NCBI RefSeq assembly: GCF_014199205.1
Contig: NZ_JACIJD010000013.1
Coordinates: 106,134-170,133, forward strand
Direction of reading: 5' to 3'
Length of the DNA: 64,000 nucleotides
Origin: Muricoccus pecuniae
GTDB taxonomy: Bacteria > Pseudomonadota > Alphaproteobacteria > Acetobacterales > Acetobacteraceae
In this document: piece after piece, positions 27,218 to 35,876 of the stretch
Layout of the letters: each line of letters starts with the position of its first letter
How positions within the stretch are numbered: the stretch's first letter is position 1
The notes under the pieces: model-generated
Database searches by the model: none
The model's input: only the letters and a program-made list of their open reading frames with translations
Told to the model about the DNA's origin: nothing
Position numbers and translations under genes: made by a program

Positions 27218-27706
27218 TCAGTGCAGGAAGCGGCCGGAGTGACGAGGCTTGCTCGCCTGTCCCGCCGGTGCCGGCAGCTCGGCCGCGCCACCCTTGCGAT
27301 GGGGAACGCGCGCCCCGGCCGGGGGCAGGACGGGCCTTATCAGGGCGGAGATCGCCCGCCTCCCCTCCGCGTCGCGCAGGACGGAGACGTAGTTCTGCAC
27401 CCAGACGGCCGTGCCGTCGGCGCGGAGGTAGCGCTTCACGATGGTGAAGGGCTCGTCATGCGCCAGCAGGCGCTCGAGCAGGGGCTGGTTGCTCGGCCAG
27501 TCGTCGGGATGGGTGATGTCGTGGATGCTGCGCTGGAGGAGGGCCCGCATCTCGAAGCCGAGCATCTCGCACAGGGTCCGGTCCACCTGCGTGAACCGCC
27601 CGCTCTCATCAGCGAGGGCCTGCCCGAACGGCTGGTTCAGCAACGCGCCGACTCCCTGCCCGGCGAGGTCGATCCGCCGCCGATGCGATGTGTGAACGCG
27701 CAACAT
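27218..27706 (-). CDS. Stand-alone PAS-domain protein
   Basis: This 162-aa protein is one PAS fold plus PAC motif: ESGRFTQVDRTLCEMLGFEMRALLQRSIHDITHPDDWPSNQPLL, then EPFTIVKRYLRADGTAVWVQNYVSVLRDAEGRRAISALIRPV. No kinase, cyclase, GGDEF or HTH output domain is attached, and the last 35 residues are basic and probably disordered. It may sense through partners. Start ATG 27706; it is divergent from the SDR gene with 121 bp between. Confidence 0.85.
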   Translation of the reverse strand: MLRVHTSHRRRIDLAGQGVGALLNQPFGQALADESGRFTQVDRTLCEMLGFEMRALLQRSIHDITHPDDWPSNQPLLERLLAHDEPFTIVKRYLRADGTAVWVQNYVSVLRDAEGRRAISALIRPVLPPAGARVPHRKGGAAELPAPAGQASKPRHSGRFLH

Positions 27707-27827
27707 GGCGTCAGGTCACCGGGCTCCGGCGCCTCTTCGCGCGACATCGGGGAACCGGGGGTGGCCTCCCCGGTTAATGCCGGCACGCCGCCCGGCCGAC
27801 CGGGCGGGAAGAGGAAGGAGTGGGCCC

Positions 27828-28784
27828 ATGCCCCGGATCCAGGGTTCCGTCGTGGTGATCGCCGGCGCGTCCAGCGGCATCGGCCGCGCCACGGCCCAGC
27901 TCCTGGCGCGGGAGGGCGCCCATCTCGTCCTCGCCTCCCGCCGGGAGGACACGCTGGGGACGGTGCGCGCCGAGTGCGAGCGGCTGGGGGCGGAGGCCAT
28001 CGCCGTGCCGACCGATGTGGGGGACGCCGAGGCGGTGAAGCGCCTGGCCGAGGCCGCCCGCGCCCGCTTCGGCCGCATCGATGTCTGGATCAACAATGCC
28101 GGCGTCGGCGTGATCGGGCCCTTCGAGGAGGTGCCGGCCGAGGCGCATGAGCGGACGATCCGCACCAACCTGCTCGGCCAGATCAACGGGGCGCACGCCG
28201 TCCTCCCGATCTTCAAGGGGCAGCGGCAGGGGGTGCTGGTGAACACCCTCTCCATCGGCTCCTGGGTGCCCACCCCCTTCGCCTCCTCCTACGCCGCCTC
28301 GAAGCGGGGGCTGCGCGGCTTCACGGAATCCCTGCGCGGCGAGCTGCACGACTGGCCCGACATCCAGGTCTGCGACATCTTCCCCAGCGTGGTGGACACG
28401 CCGGGCCTGCGCCACGGCGCGAACCACACGGGGCACCGCATCAATGTGGGCGGCCCCATGACCTCGCCCTTCGAGGTGGCCGAGGCGATCGCCTCCGTCA
28501 TCCGCCACCCGCGCAACGCGGTGCCGGTGGGGCTGATGGCGGCGGGCCTGCGGGTGCTCGCGACCCTCGCCCCGGCGCCGATGCGCTGGGCGGCGGGGGT
28601 GATGCTGAAGAAGGGGATCGGCAGCGCCCCGCCCGCGGGGATCTCTGACGGCAACCTCTTCCAGGCGCCGGCGGATCACGGCGTCTATGGCGGGTTCAGC
28701 ACGGGGGCGGGGATCAAGGTGCCGCCCAAGGCCTGGCTGGCCATGGCGGGGATCATCGGGTTCCTGATCCTCCGCCGGCGGTAG
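27828..28784 (+). CDS. Short-chain dehydrogenase with C-terminal membrane anchor
   Basis: A 318-aa SDR with the cofactor motif AGASSGIGRATAQ, NNAG (INNAGVGVIG), the catalytic Ser in NTLSIGSW and YAASK. The C-terminal 60 residues extend beyond a classical SDR and end in a hydrophobic helix followed by arginines (AWLAMAGIIGFLILRRR), suggesting membrane attachment. ATG 27828 has AAGGAG 8 nt upstream. Substrate unknown. Confidence 0.9.
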   Translation: MPRIQGSVVVIAGASSGIGRATAQLLAREGAHLVLASRREDTLGTVRAECERLGAEAIAVPTDVGDAEAVKRLAEAARARFGRIDVWINNAGVGVIGPFEEVPAEAHERTIRTNLLGQINGAHAVLPIFKGQRQGVLVNTLSIGSWVPTPFASSYAASKRGLRGFTESLRGELHDWPDIQVCDIFPSVVDTPGLRHGANHTGHRINVGGPMTSPFEVAEAIASVIRHPRNAVPVGLMAAGLRVLATLAPAPMRWAAGVMLKKGIGSAPPAGISDGNLFQAPADHGVYGGFSTGAGIKVPPKAWLAMAGIIGFLILRRR

Positions 28785-28874
28785 AGGGGGAAAGGGGCCG
28801 GAAGGGGCGGCTCGCGACCCGAACCGGCCCTGCCGCGGCGATAGGATGCAGCGCCTCTCAGGGCCCCATCGCCG

Positions 28875-29387
28875 TCACCGCCGGTACTGCGCGTCCGAGA
28901 CCTTCTCCATCCAGGTCACGGCCTGTCCGTCCACCTGCTCCTGGAGGGCAATGTGGGTCACGCCGGTCGTCGCGGCGGCGCCGTGCCAGTGCCTCAGCCC
29001 GGGCGGGATCCAGACCACGTCGCCGGGGCGCATCTCCTCGACGGGGCCGCCCTCGCGCTGGACCCAGCCGACCCCCGCGGTCACCACGAGCACCTGCCCC
29101 ACCGGGTGGGTGTGCCAGGCCGAGCGGGCGCCGGGCTCGAAGGTGACGCTGCCGCCGGACATCCGCGACGGCGCGGTGGCCGGGAACAGCGGATCGACGC
29201 GCACGGAGCCGGTGAAGTGCTCGGCAGGTCCTCTCGCCGAGGGCTGCGAACCGGCACGCGCGATCCTGAGTTCCGCCTGGCCCTGGGATGTGCCGGAAGC
29301 CACGGGGGTGGCCGCCTGGGCAAGGACGGCGGTGCTCGCCGATGCGAGCAGGGATGTCGTCACGGCGAGGATGGCAAGCTGCCTCAT
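28875..29387 (-). CDS. Exported cupin-domain protein
   Basis: A 170-aa protein with a signal peptide (residues 1 to about 23, ending VLAQA) and one cupin barrel. Cupin motif 1 is [25 protein letters not shown] and motif 2 is [16 protein letters not shown]; both supply metal-binding His residues. It lies 26 nt behind the double CMD-domain gene on the same strand. Homologous cupins often pair with carboxymuconolactone-decarboxylase-like proteins; the reaction is not known. A truncated paralogue lies at 30247-30420. Confidence 0.88.
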   Translation of the reverse strand: MRQLAILAVTTSLLASASTAVLAQAATPVASGTSQGQAELRIARAGSQPSARGPAEHFTGSVRVDPLFPATAPSRMSGGSVTFEPGARSAWHTHPVGQVLVVTAGVGWVQREGGPVEEMRPGDVVWIPPGLRHWHGAAATTGVTHIALQEQVDGQAVTWMEKVSDAQYRR

Positions 29388-29413
29388 CTCGGTGGGCCTC
29401 CGGGTGGGGTGGG

Positions 29414-30184
29414 TCAGTTGGGGCGGCTGTCGAGGACGCCCTTCACGGCGGGGACGGCCGAGAAGGCGTTCGGCCAGCCTGCGTAGAAGGCGAGGTGCGC
29501 GACGACCTCCGACGCCTCCGCCCGCGTCAGGCCGTTATCCATGGCCCGGGCGAGATGGTAGGGAACCTGCGCGACCTGGCCCGCCGTGATGAGGGCGCTG
29601 ACGGTGACGAGGCTGCGGTCGCGCGGTGCCAGATCAGGGCGCAGCCACAGGTCGCGGAACAGCGTGTCCGTCGTGAACTGATCGAGGCCGGGCGCCACGG
29701 GGCGGACATCCTGCGCGACACGGGCGGCGCGCTGCGCCTCGGCGGTCTCGTCCAGCGGCAGGAGGCCGGGCTGGGCCGCAGGGAGCTGGTCCGCGCCTAT
29801 GCCGCGCGCCGCGAAGACCGGCCTCGCCGCCGAGACCGCCGCCATGGCGCTGGCCCAGCCGGAGTAGAAGGCGAGGTGGGTGATGAGGCCGGAGATCTCG
29901 CCCGGCCTCACGCCGCTATCGAGCGCTAGCCCGAGATAGCGCGGAAGTTCGGCCGCCTGATTGCGAGTGATCAGCGCCGAGAGCGTGACGATGCTGCGAT
30001 CCCGCCGGGAGAGGTCAGGGCGCTGCCAGAGCTTGCCGAAGACCGTATCCTGCTCGTAGCGGCCGAGGGCAGGCGCGACCCTTCGCAGATCGTCGGAAGG
30101 CGGGGGGAAGCCCGCATCCTGTGCCCGGGCGGATGAGGCGCTGCAAAGGGCCAGGGCCACGGCGGCTGCGGGGAGAAGCTTCAT
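29414..30184 (-). CDS. Exported protein with two carboxymuconolactone-decarboxylase-like domains
   Basis: A 256-aa protein with a signal peptide ([22 protein letters not shown]). It has two similar CMD/AhpD-like halves, recognisable by [25 protein letters not shown] and [25 protein letters not shown], each followed by HLAFYSGW or HLAFYAGW. There is no CxxC, so peroxidase chemistry of AhpD type is unlikely. ATG 30184 has AGGAG 5 nt upstream. It precedes the cupin gene by 26 nt, probably as one operon of two exported proteins. Confidence 0.88.
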   Translation of the reverse strand: MKLLPAAAVALALCSASSARAQDAGFPPPSDDLRRVAPALGRYEQDTVFGKLWQRPDLSRRDRSIVTLSALITRNQAAELPRYLGLALDSGVRPGEISGLITHLAFYSGWASAMAAVSAARPVFAARGIGADQLPAAQPGLLPLDETAEAQRAARVAQDVRPVAPGLDQFTTDTLFRDLWLRPDLAPRDRSLVTVSALITAGQVAQVPYHLARAMDNGLTRAEASEVVAHLAFYAGWPNAFSAVPAVKGVLDSRPN

Positions 30185-30246
30185 CTTCGTCTCCTGTCGG
30201 GCTGTCGGCTTTGCCGACGGCCGGTTGATGGGATGGAGCCCGCCGA

Positions 30247-30420
30247 TCAGGCGGAAGCGCCGCGCGCGGGTCCGGCGGCCAGCGTCTGGCCGAGCGGTAG
30301 GGCGCCCGGCTCGAAGGTGACCGGAGTGCCTGCGGCCCCGGGACCGGCCCGCACGGTGCCGGCAAAGCACCCGGTCGGCGTCTCACCGGTGGGCTGCGAG
30401 CCCGCGCGCTTGATCCTCAT
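30247..30420 (-). pseudogene. Truncated cupin remnant
   Basis: A 57-codon frame starts MRIKRAGSQPTGETPTGCFAG and continues GTPVTFEPGALPLGQTL before stopping. It matches the cupin at 28875 segment by segment ([35 protein letters not shown]), but the metal-binding WHTH stretch is deleted and everything after it is lost. It lies directly upstream of the CMD gene on the same strand. It looks like a decayed duplicate, though a short translated peptide cannot be excluded. Confidence 0.6.
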
Positions 30421-30823
30421 GGGCCCCCACCTCGCTACAGATCCGGTCCGTGCCGGGCTTCTCAGCCAGGCCGCGCTTCTGTCCTGGAGGTAAGGGGCAC
30501 CGACCGCTGCGATTAGGCCGCAAAGCAGGAAAAGGCCTATTAGGCATGCTTATGGATGACCGCGCCGAGCCCTGACGGCCGACATCTGCGAGCAGGGCTG
30601 GTCTCGGTGCCCGCCTCGGCGCTCCCCGAGTATGATGGCCGGTTGGGGCGGCATGGCCGCTGGCCTGCCGGGTCCGGGGTGGATCGGCTTCGAAGGGGCG
30701 GCCCCGGCGGGGCCATACCAAAATAGGCGCTTGGCAGCTGCCAAAGCGCTCGGCGAGCTAGCCGCTGTCCACCCGGCCTGGCCCTTGCAGGCATCCGCGC
30801 CGCTATCCCAGGAGGAACCCGCG
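30421..30823. other. 403-bp region without a recognised gene
   Basis: Parts of this stretch (for example 30510-30555 and 30715-30760) are visibly less GC-rich than the surroundings. Frames on both strands give low-complexity products without family motifs or ribosome sites. I found no terminal inverted repeats or transposase motifs. The right end holds the ribosome site GGAGG (30811-30815) for the next gene. Confidence 0.45.
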
Positions 30824-31207
30824 TTGAGGATCGACATTCCCGAGGTGCGCGCCGAGGTCGAGGCCGCCTTCGCCCGCTACGAGCGGGCCCTCGTTACCAA
30901 CGACGTGCCCGTGCTGGAGGAGCTGTTCCGGGACGCGCCGGAAACGATCCGCTACGGCGCTGCCGAGAACCTCTACGGCATGGAGGAGATCCGCGCCTTC
31001 CGCCGCGCCCGCCCCCCGGCGGGGCTGGCGCGCAGCCTGTCGCGCACTGTCATAACAACCTATGGCCGCGACTTCGCCGTGGCGAACACGATGTTCCATC
31101 GGGAGGGTGCGCCGGGAAAGGTCGGGCGGCAGAGCCAGAGCTGGGTGCGCTTCCCCGAGGGATGGCGCGTGGTCGCCGCCCATGTGAGCGTGGTGCCGGA
31201 GGGGTAG
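30824..31207 (+). CDS. AtzH/HpxZ-like (DUF3225) SnoaL-fold protein
   Basis: A 127-aa NTF2-like protein that closely follows the HpxZ/AtzH pattern: VRAEVEAAFARYERAL, RYGAAENLYGMEEIRAFRRAR, RTVITTYGRDFAVANT, GRQSQSWVRFPEGWRVVAAHVS. HpxZ belongs to oxalurate and allantoin breakdown, and AtzH to cyanurate/biuret breakdown as an amidohydrolase on short dicarbonyl amides. The usual neighbours (AtzE/HpxY-type amidase and amidohydrolase) are absent. Start TTG 30824 has GGAGG 8 nt upstream and gives the family length. Confidence 0.8.
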   Translation: MRIDIPEVRAEVEAAFARYERALVTNDVPVLEELFRDAPETIRYGAAENLYGMEEIRAFRRARPPAGLARSLSRTVITTYGRDFAVANTMFHREGAPGKVGRQSQSWVRFPEGWRVVAAHVSVVPEG

Positions 31208-31235
31208 GCCCCCTCCCGCACCGCTGCGCAAAGGG

Positions 31236-32078
31236 TCAGGCCGCCACGGTCCGCTGCGTCTGCACCCCCAGCCCCTCGATCCCCAGCCGCATCACCTGGC
31301 CCGGCCGGAGATAGACGGGCGGCTTCATCCCCAGCCCCACGCCGGGCGGCGTGCCGGTGGTGATGATGTCGCCGGGATGGAGCGTGATGAAGCGGCTGAC
31401 ATAGGAGACGATCGTCCGCACGTCGAAGATCATCGTGCGGGTGGTGCCGTCCTGCATCCGCTTCCCGTCCAACTCCAGCCACATGGAGAGGTTCTGCGGG
31501 TCCGGCACCTCGTCGGTGGTGACGAGCCAGGGGCCGACGGGGCCGTAGCCGTCCGCGCTCTTGCCCTTGTCCCAGGTGCCGCCGCGCTCGAGCTGCCACT
31601 CGCGCTCGGACACATCGTTGCAGACGGCGTAGCCGGCCACATGGCCGAGTGCCTCCTCGGGCGAGACGCGGCGGGCGAGGGTGCCGATGATGATCGCCAG
31701 CTCCACCTCCCAGTCGCTCTTGTGGCTGTCGGGCGGGATGGCGACGTTGTCATCCGGCCCGGCCAGGGTGTTGAGCGACTTGAGGAAGACGATCGGCTCC
31801 TTCGGCACGGGGGCGCCGCTCTCGGCCGCGTGGTCGGCGTAGTTCAGCCCGATGGCGACGAAGTTGCGCGTGCCCCCGACCGGCGTGCCCAGCCGCGTGC
31901 CCTCCGGCACCTCGGGCAGGCCCGACGCGTCGAGCGCGGCCAGCCGTTCCAGCCCGCCGGGCGAGAGCGCTTCCCCCGCGATGTCGGGGAGGATGCCCGA
32001 GAGGTCGCGGATCGTGCCCGAGGCGTCGAGCAGGCCGGGCTTCTCCGCGCCGGGCGGGCCATATCGCAGCAGCTTCAT
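31236..32078 (-). CDS. Fumarylacetoacetate hydrolase-family protein
   Basis: A 280-aa FAH-fold enzyme starting MKLLRYGPPGAEKPGLLD. The metal-binding acidic residues appear in SDWEVELAIIIG and in the downstream CNDVSERE region, followed by the conserved GDIITTGTPPGVGLGMKPP loop. Members hydrate or hydrolyse 2-keto acids (2-keto-4-pentenoate, diketo-deoxy sugar acids, ureidoglycolate). The N-terminus is like the diketo-deoxy-sugar-acid hydrolase/ureidoglycolate lyase group, but the substrate cannot be set. Start ATG 32078 fits the family. Confidence 0.88.
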   Translation of the reverse strand: MKLLRYGPPGAEKPGLLDASGTIRDLSGILPDIAGEALSPGGLERLAALDASGLPEVPEGTRLGTPVGGTRNFVAIGLNYADHAAESGAPVPKEPIVFLKSLNTLAGPDDNVAIPPDSHKSDWEVELAIIIGTLARRVSPEEALGHVAGYAVCNDVSEREWQLERGGTWDKGKSADGYGPVGPWLVTTDEVPDPQNLSMWLELDGKRMQDGTTRTMIFDVRTIVSYVSRFITLHPGDIITTGTPPGVGLGMKPPVYLRPGQVMRLGIEGLGVQTQRTVAA

Positions 32079-32121
32079 CGATGAGGGGTTCCGTTTCCTT
32101 GTTGCCCGCCGCGGCCCGGGA

Positions 32122-33153
32122 TCAGGCCGAGCCCTCCTCCAGGAAGACCTGCACGGCCTGGAACAGGGCGCCGCGGTTTCGCTCCAGCATGATGGCATGC
32201 GTCCCCTCGGCGAGCATGACAAGCCGCTTGCCCGGGGAATTCACCAGCAGGGGGAACAGGGTGGTGGCCATGGAGGGCGGCGTGTCCCGGTCCCACTCGC
32301 CCAGGACGAGCAGGGCGGGCACGGTCACCTTCGCGGGATCGTAGAAAGGCTTGCCGGCGTCCCAGTAGTCCCGGAGGTCCTGCAGCACGCCGTTGGGCGC
32401 CCGCAGGACGGAGGGCACCTGGCGCGATCCCTCCGGGTCCGTCGCGAAGGTGGCGTCCGCCCAGTACTCGTACCAGCCGGGGGGGATGAGGCCCGCCCGC
32501 TTGTTTTCCGGCGCCCCGGCCAGCCAGCGCTCCCGCGCCAGGGCGCGCGTGACCGTGCGATAGGCGGGCAGCGGCCCCTCGGGCACGGGCACCGCGCCGC
32601 GGCTGCTCGCGTCCCGCAGCCAGAGGGGGGCGTAGAGCACCAGCCGCTCCACCAGCCCCGGATTCTCGGTGGCGAAGCGCGAGACGAGGGTGGTGCCCCA
32701 GGACCAGCCGATCAGCCCCGTCTTCGCCACGCCGCGCGTCTCGCGGATATGCTTCAGGGCCGCGCCGATATCGGCCACCGCCTTCTCGCCGGTCGTCGGG
32801 GGCGTGGCGGCATCAGCGGGCGGGCGGGTGGAGCGGCCATAGCCCGTGAGGTCGAGGCTCCAGACATCGAAGCCGCGCCCGGCCATGTAGTCCATCCAGG
32901 ACACGCCCGAGAGCGGCAGGTCGAAGCCCGTGCTGGCGGGATAGGTGGCGCCGTGGACGCAGAGGACCGTGCGGTCCGCCCGCGCGGGGCCGCCCGCCTC
33001 GGGCCGCTTGTTCCGGAGGTAGAGCTGGGTGCCGGGCTCGGCGCCGGGGATCAGCGCCTCGTCCATCGCCACCCCCGCGGGCTGGGCGGCGGCGGGGAGG
33101 GCGAGGGCGGCGCCCCCGGCGAGCGGGGCGGCCAGGACGGTGCGGCGCTGCAT
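32122..33153 (-). CDS. Exported alpha/beta hydrolase
   Basis: A 343-aa hydrolase with a twin-arginine-like leader (MQRRTVLAAPLAGGAALALPAAAQ). The fold is clear: oxyanion region VLCVHGATYPAST, nucleophile elbow GWSWGT, acidic residue in LVLGEWDRDTPP and a catalytic His in AEGTHAIML. It probably hydrolyses an ester or lactone outside the cytosol. ATG 33153 has AGAGGA 6 nt upstream. It is divergent from the MATE gene. Confidence 0.87.
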   Translation of the reverse strand: MQRRTVLAAPLAGGAALALPAAAQPAGVAMDEALIPGAEPGTQLYLRNKRPEAGGPARADRTVLCVHGATYPASTGFDLPLSGVSWMDYMAGRGFDVWSLDLTGYGRSTRPPADAATPPTTGEKAVADIGAALKHIRETRGVAKTGLIGWSWGTTLVSRFATENPGLVERLVLYAPLWLRDASSRGAVPVPEGPLPAYRTVTRALARERWLAGAPENKRAGLIPPGWYEYWADATFATDPEGSRQVPSVLRAPNGVLQDLRDYWDAGKPFYDPAKVTVPALLVLGEWDRDTPPSMATTLFPLLVNSPGKRLVMLAEGTHAIMLERNRGALFQAVQVFLEEGSA

Positions 33154-33260
33154 GGGCGGTCCTCTCGGGCATGGCGGCGTCCCGTGGGCCGGGAGCCTTG
33201 CATTGGGGGCGAGCGTGCCACCCGCGCCGCCGCCTGCCAACGGCGCTCTCCCGGCACTAC

Positions 33261-34703
33261 ATGCGGCCGATGATCAAGGCATCGGCGCCGCGCGGCGCGT
33301 GGTGGGCGGAGGCGCGGGCGATGCTCCTGCTCGCCTGGCCCATGGCGCTCACCAACCTCTCCCAGATGGCGCTGCTGGCGACGGATTCCGCCTATCTCGG
33401 CCATGTCTCCACCGAGGCGCTGGCCGCCGTCACCCTCTCCAGCACCGTGTTCTGGACGATGCTGGCGCCCGGCTTCGGCCTCTCCCTCGCCACTGCCGCG
33501 CTGCTCGCGCAGGAGCGGGGGGGGCGGATCGGCCATGTGCGCGGCATGCGGCGCACCCACCGGGCGGGGGTCTGGGGCGCGGTGCTGGCGGCGGTGCCGG
33601 GCATGGTGGTGATGTGGAACGGCGGCACGGTGCTGCGGGCGCTGGGGCAGGACCCCGCCCTGGCGGATGCGGCGCAGGACTTCATGCGCTGCGTGCTCTG
33701 GGGCATCCCCTTCTTCGGCCTCTACCTCAACCTCCGCGGCTTCATGGCGGCCATGGAGCGGCCGGGGCCGCCGCTGGTGATCGGGCTGCTGGCCGTGCCG
33801 CTGAACGCGCTGATCGGCTGGGTGCTCGTCTTCGGCAATCTCGGGGCGCCGGCCATGGGCGTGCGGGGCGCGGGCATCGCGGGGGCGGTAGCGGACGCCT
33901 TCATGTTCCTCGCCCTCGCCGTCTTCGTGATGCGGGACCGCCGGCTGCGGCGCTACCGGCTCTTCGGCCGGATCTGGCGGCTGGACCCTTCCCGGCTGGG
34001 GCGGGTGGTGGCGCTCGGCCTGCCGATCGCGGCGCAGATGCTGCTGGAGATCGGGCTGTTCAGCGCCGTCGGGCTCTTCATGGGGGCTTTCGGCGCGCAT
34101 GCGGTCGCGGCCCACGCCATCGCCCTCCAGATCGCGAGCACCACCTTCGCCGTGCCCCTCGGCCTGGCACAGGCGGCGACGGCGCGGGTGGGACTGGCAA
34201 TCGGGGCGGGGCGGGCGCGGGAGGCCCGGCGCGCGGGCTGGACCGCCATCGCTCTCTCGGCCGTCTTCATGGGGCCGATGGCCGCGCTGATGCTGCTGGC
34301 GCCGGGGGCGCTGGCCTCGATCTTCCTCGATCCCGCCGCCCCCGGCGCGGCGGAGACGGCGGCGCTGGCCGCCACCCTCCTCCTCTTCGCCGGGCTGTTC
34401 CAGCTCAGCGACGGGATGCAGGTGGTCGGCGCCGGGGCGCTGCGCGGGCTGCAGGACACGCGCGTTCCCATGCTGATCGCCGCGGCCGGCTACTGGGCGC
34501 TCGGCCTCACCGCCGCCCTCGGCCTGGCCTTTCCCGCCGGGCTCGGCCCCCCCGGGATCTGGGCCGGGCTGGTGGTCGGGCTGGCCGGGGTGGCGGGGGC
34601 GATGACCTGGCGCTGGTCGCGCCTCTCCGGGCGGCTACCCGGGCGCTCTCCCGGGCAGGACGGGTTGACGGGCGCCCCGGCCGCTGCCCCCATCCCGGGA
34701 TGA
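33261..34703 (+). CDS. MATE-family multidrug/Na+ efflux protein (NorM-like)
   Basis: About 480 aa with twelve membrane segments in two pseudo-symmetric halves, LAWPMALTNLSQMALLATDSAYLGHV and LGLPIAAQMLLEIGLFSAVGLFMGAFGAHAVAAHAIA being the paired first helices. It should export cationic compounds in exchange for Na+ or H+. ATG 33261 or 33270 may start the protein; an upstream frame to 33171 looks non-coding. Its TGA overlaps the ATG of the next gene. Confidence 0.9.
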   Translation: MRPMIKASAPRGAWWAEARAMLLLAWPMALTNLSQMALLATDSAYLGHVSTEALAAVTLSSTVFWTMLAPGFGLSLATAALLAQERGGRIGHVRGMRRTHRAGVWGAVLAAVPGMVVMWNGGTVLRALGQDPALADAAQDFMRCVLWGIPFFGLYLNLRGFMAAMERPGPPLVIGLLAVPLNALIGWVLVFGNLGAPAMGVRGAGIAGAVADAFMFLALAVFVMRDRRLRRYRLFGRIWRLDPSRLGRVVALGLPIAAQMLLEIGLFSAVGLFMGAFGAHAVAAHAIALQIASTTFAVPLGLAQAATARVGLAIGAGRAREARRAGWTAIALSAVFMGPMAALMLLAPGALASIFLDPAAPGAAETAALAATLLLFAGLFQLSDGMQVVGAGALRGLQDTRVPMLIAAAGYWALGLTAALGLAFPAGLGPPGIWAGLVVGLAGVAGAMTWRWSRLSGRLPGRSPGQDGLTGAPAAAPIPG

Positions 34704-35131
34704 GCAGCGCCCCGATCTGGAAGAAGAACGCCACCCCCGCGATGCTGATGGCGCGGCTGGCGAACAGCGCCGTCTCCCATCTGGGCATCGAGATCACGGA
34801 GGTCGGGCCGGACTACCTGCGCGCGGCCATGCCCGTGGACCACCGCCACGTGCAGCCCTGGCGCGTGCTGCATGGCGGCATCTCCGTCGTGGTGTCGGAG
34901 ACGCTGGGGAGCGTCGCGGCCACGCTGGCGGCGCCGGAGGGCTTCCACTGCGTCGGCATGGAGATCAACGCGAACCACCTCGCCGCCGTGCCCGAGGGCG
35001 GGAGCATCACCGCCGAGTGCCGGGCCTTCCACACCGGCCGCTCCACCCAGGTATGGCAGACCGAGATCCGGCGGGCCGACGGTCGGCTCGCCTGCGTCTC
35101 CCGCCTCACCTGCGCCGTCGTGCCAGATTGA
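34700..35131 (+). CDS. PaaI-type hotdog thioesterase
   Basis: A 143-aa hotdog-fold protein of the PaaI/YdiI group that hydrolyses acyl-CoA thioesters. The signature is VQPWRVLHGGISVVVSETLGSVAA, with the catalytic Glu in the following helix, and MEINANHLAAVPEGG and VWQTEIRRADGRLACVSRLT complete the fold. ATG 34700 overlaps the MATE stop by 4 nt (ATGA), so the two are translationally coupled. YdiI-like proteins act on DHNA-CoA or benzoyl-CoA analogues; the substrate here is not known. Confidence 0.9.
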   Translation: MSSAPIWKKNATPAMLMARLANSAVSHLGIEITEVGPDYLRAAMPVDHRHVQPWRVLHGGISVVVSETLGSVAATLAAPEGFHCVGMEINANHLAAVPEGGSITAECRAFHTGRSTQVWQTEIRRADGRLACVSRLTCAVVPD

Positions 35132-35249
35132 GGGCCGGACTGACGGGCGTTACGCCTTGTTGCGGGCGGTGCCGGACGCGAAACCGGGCGCGGGGCAGAG
35201 TGCTTCCGCACGGGCGCGCCGCGGCGCGGCCCGCGATGGAGGCGAACAC

Positions 35250-35768
35250 ATGCACAGACACGCGATCCTGACGGCGGCCCTGGCCCTGGCAGCCCTGACG
35301 GGGCCGTCCATGGCCCAGCCCGCGCCCGGCCCCGCCGCGCCGCCGCCCCCCGCGGCCCAGCCCGCGCCTCCCGCACCCCAGGCCGGGGTGCCCGCGCCGC
35401 CCCCGCCCGGTGCGGGGCCGCAGGCCGGGATACCGGCGCCGCCCCCCGGCCCCGGCCCCCGCCCGCCCATGCCGCCCGGCGGCCCGCAGGGACCGGGGAT
35501 GATGGGCGCCGGCCCGCACGGGCCGGGCATGATGGGCGGCGGCCGCGGCATGGAGGGGCATGGGCCCGGCATGGAGGGCCACGGCCACATGCACGGCGAG
35601 ATGCATGGCGGCCGGCACGGCCCCCCGCCCTCGCGCGCCGCGCGCTTCCATCTCGAGCGCGGCGACGCGACGATCGACATCCGCTGCGCCGAGGGCGAGC
35701 CCAGCCGCGCCTGCGTGGAGGCGGCGATCCTTCTCCTGGACAAGGTCGGCACCCTGCCGGCGCGCTGA
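35250..35768 (+). CDS. Secreted Pro/Gly- and His/Met-rich protein
   Basis: A 172-aa protein of unknown function with a signal peptide (MHRHAILTAALALAALTGPSMAQ). A proline-rich part (residues about 24-85) is followed by a Gly/Met/His-rich stretch of about 45 residues with repeated GPGMM, MEGHGP and GHMHGEMHGG-type motifs. A compact C-terminal domain ends it: RFHLERGDATIDIRCAEGEPSRACVEAAILLLDK with two cysteines. His/Met richness suggests copper or other metal binding in the periplasm. ATG 35250 has GGAGG 7 nt upstream. Confidence 0.75.
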   Translation: MHRHAILTAALALAALTGPSMAQPAPGPAAPPPPAAQPAPPAPQAGVPAPPPPGAGPQAGIPAPPPGPGPRPPMPPGGPQGPGMMGAGPHGPGMMGGGRGMEGHGPGMEGHGHMHGEMHGGRHGPPPSRAARFHLERGDATIDIRCAEGEPSRACVEAAILLLDKVGTLPAR

Positions 35769-35876
35769 GAAGGCAGGGGGCGGGGCCGCGCGGTCCCGCC
35801 TCTCCTGGCGCTTACGTCAATGGACGGCGCGGTGCGGCTGGGGCAGTGCTGCCCGGCCCGGAGCAGGAGAACGCCC

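Noticed and set aside
30421..30823. Insertion-sequence remnant
   Set aside because: Lower GC suggested foreign DNA, but no inverted repeats, target duplication or transposase motifs could be seen.
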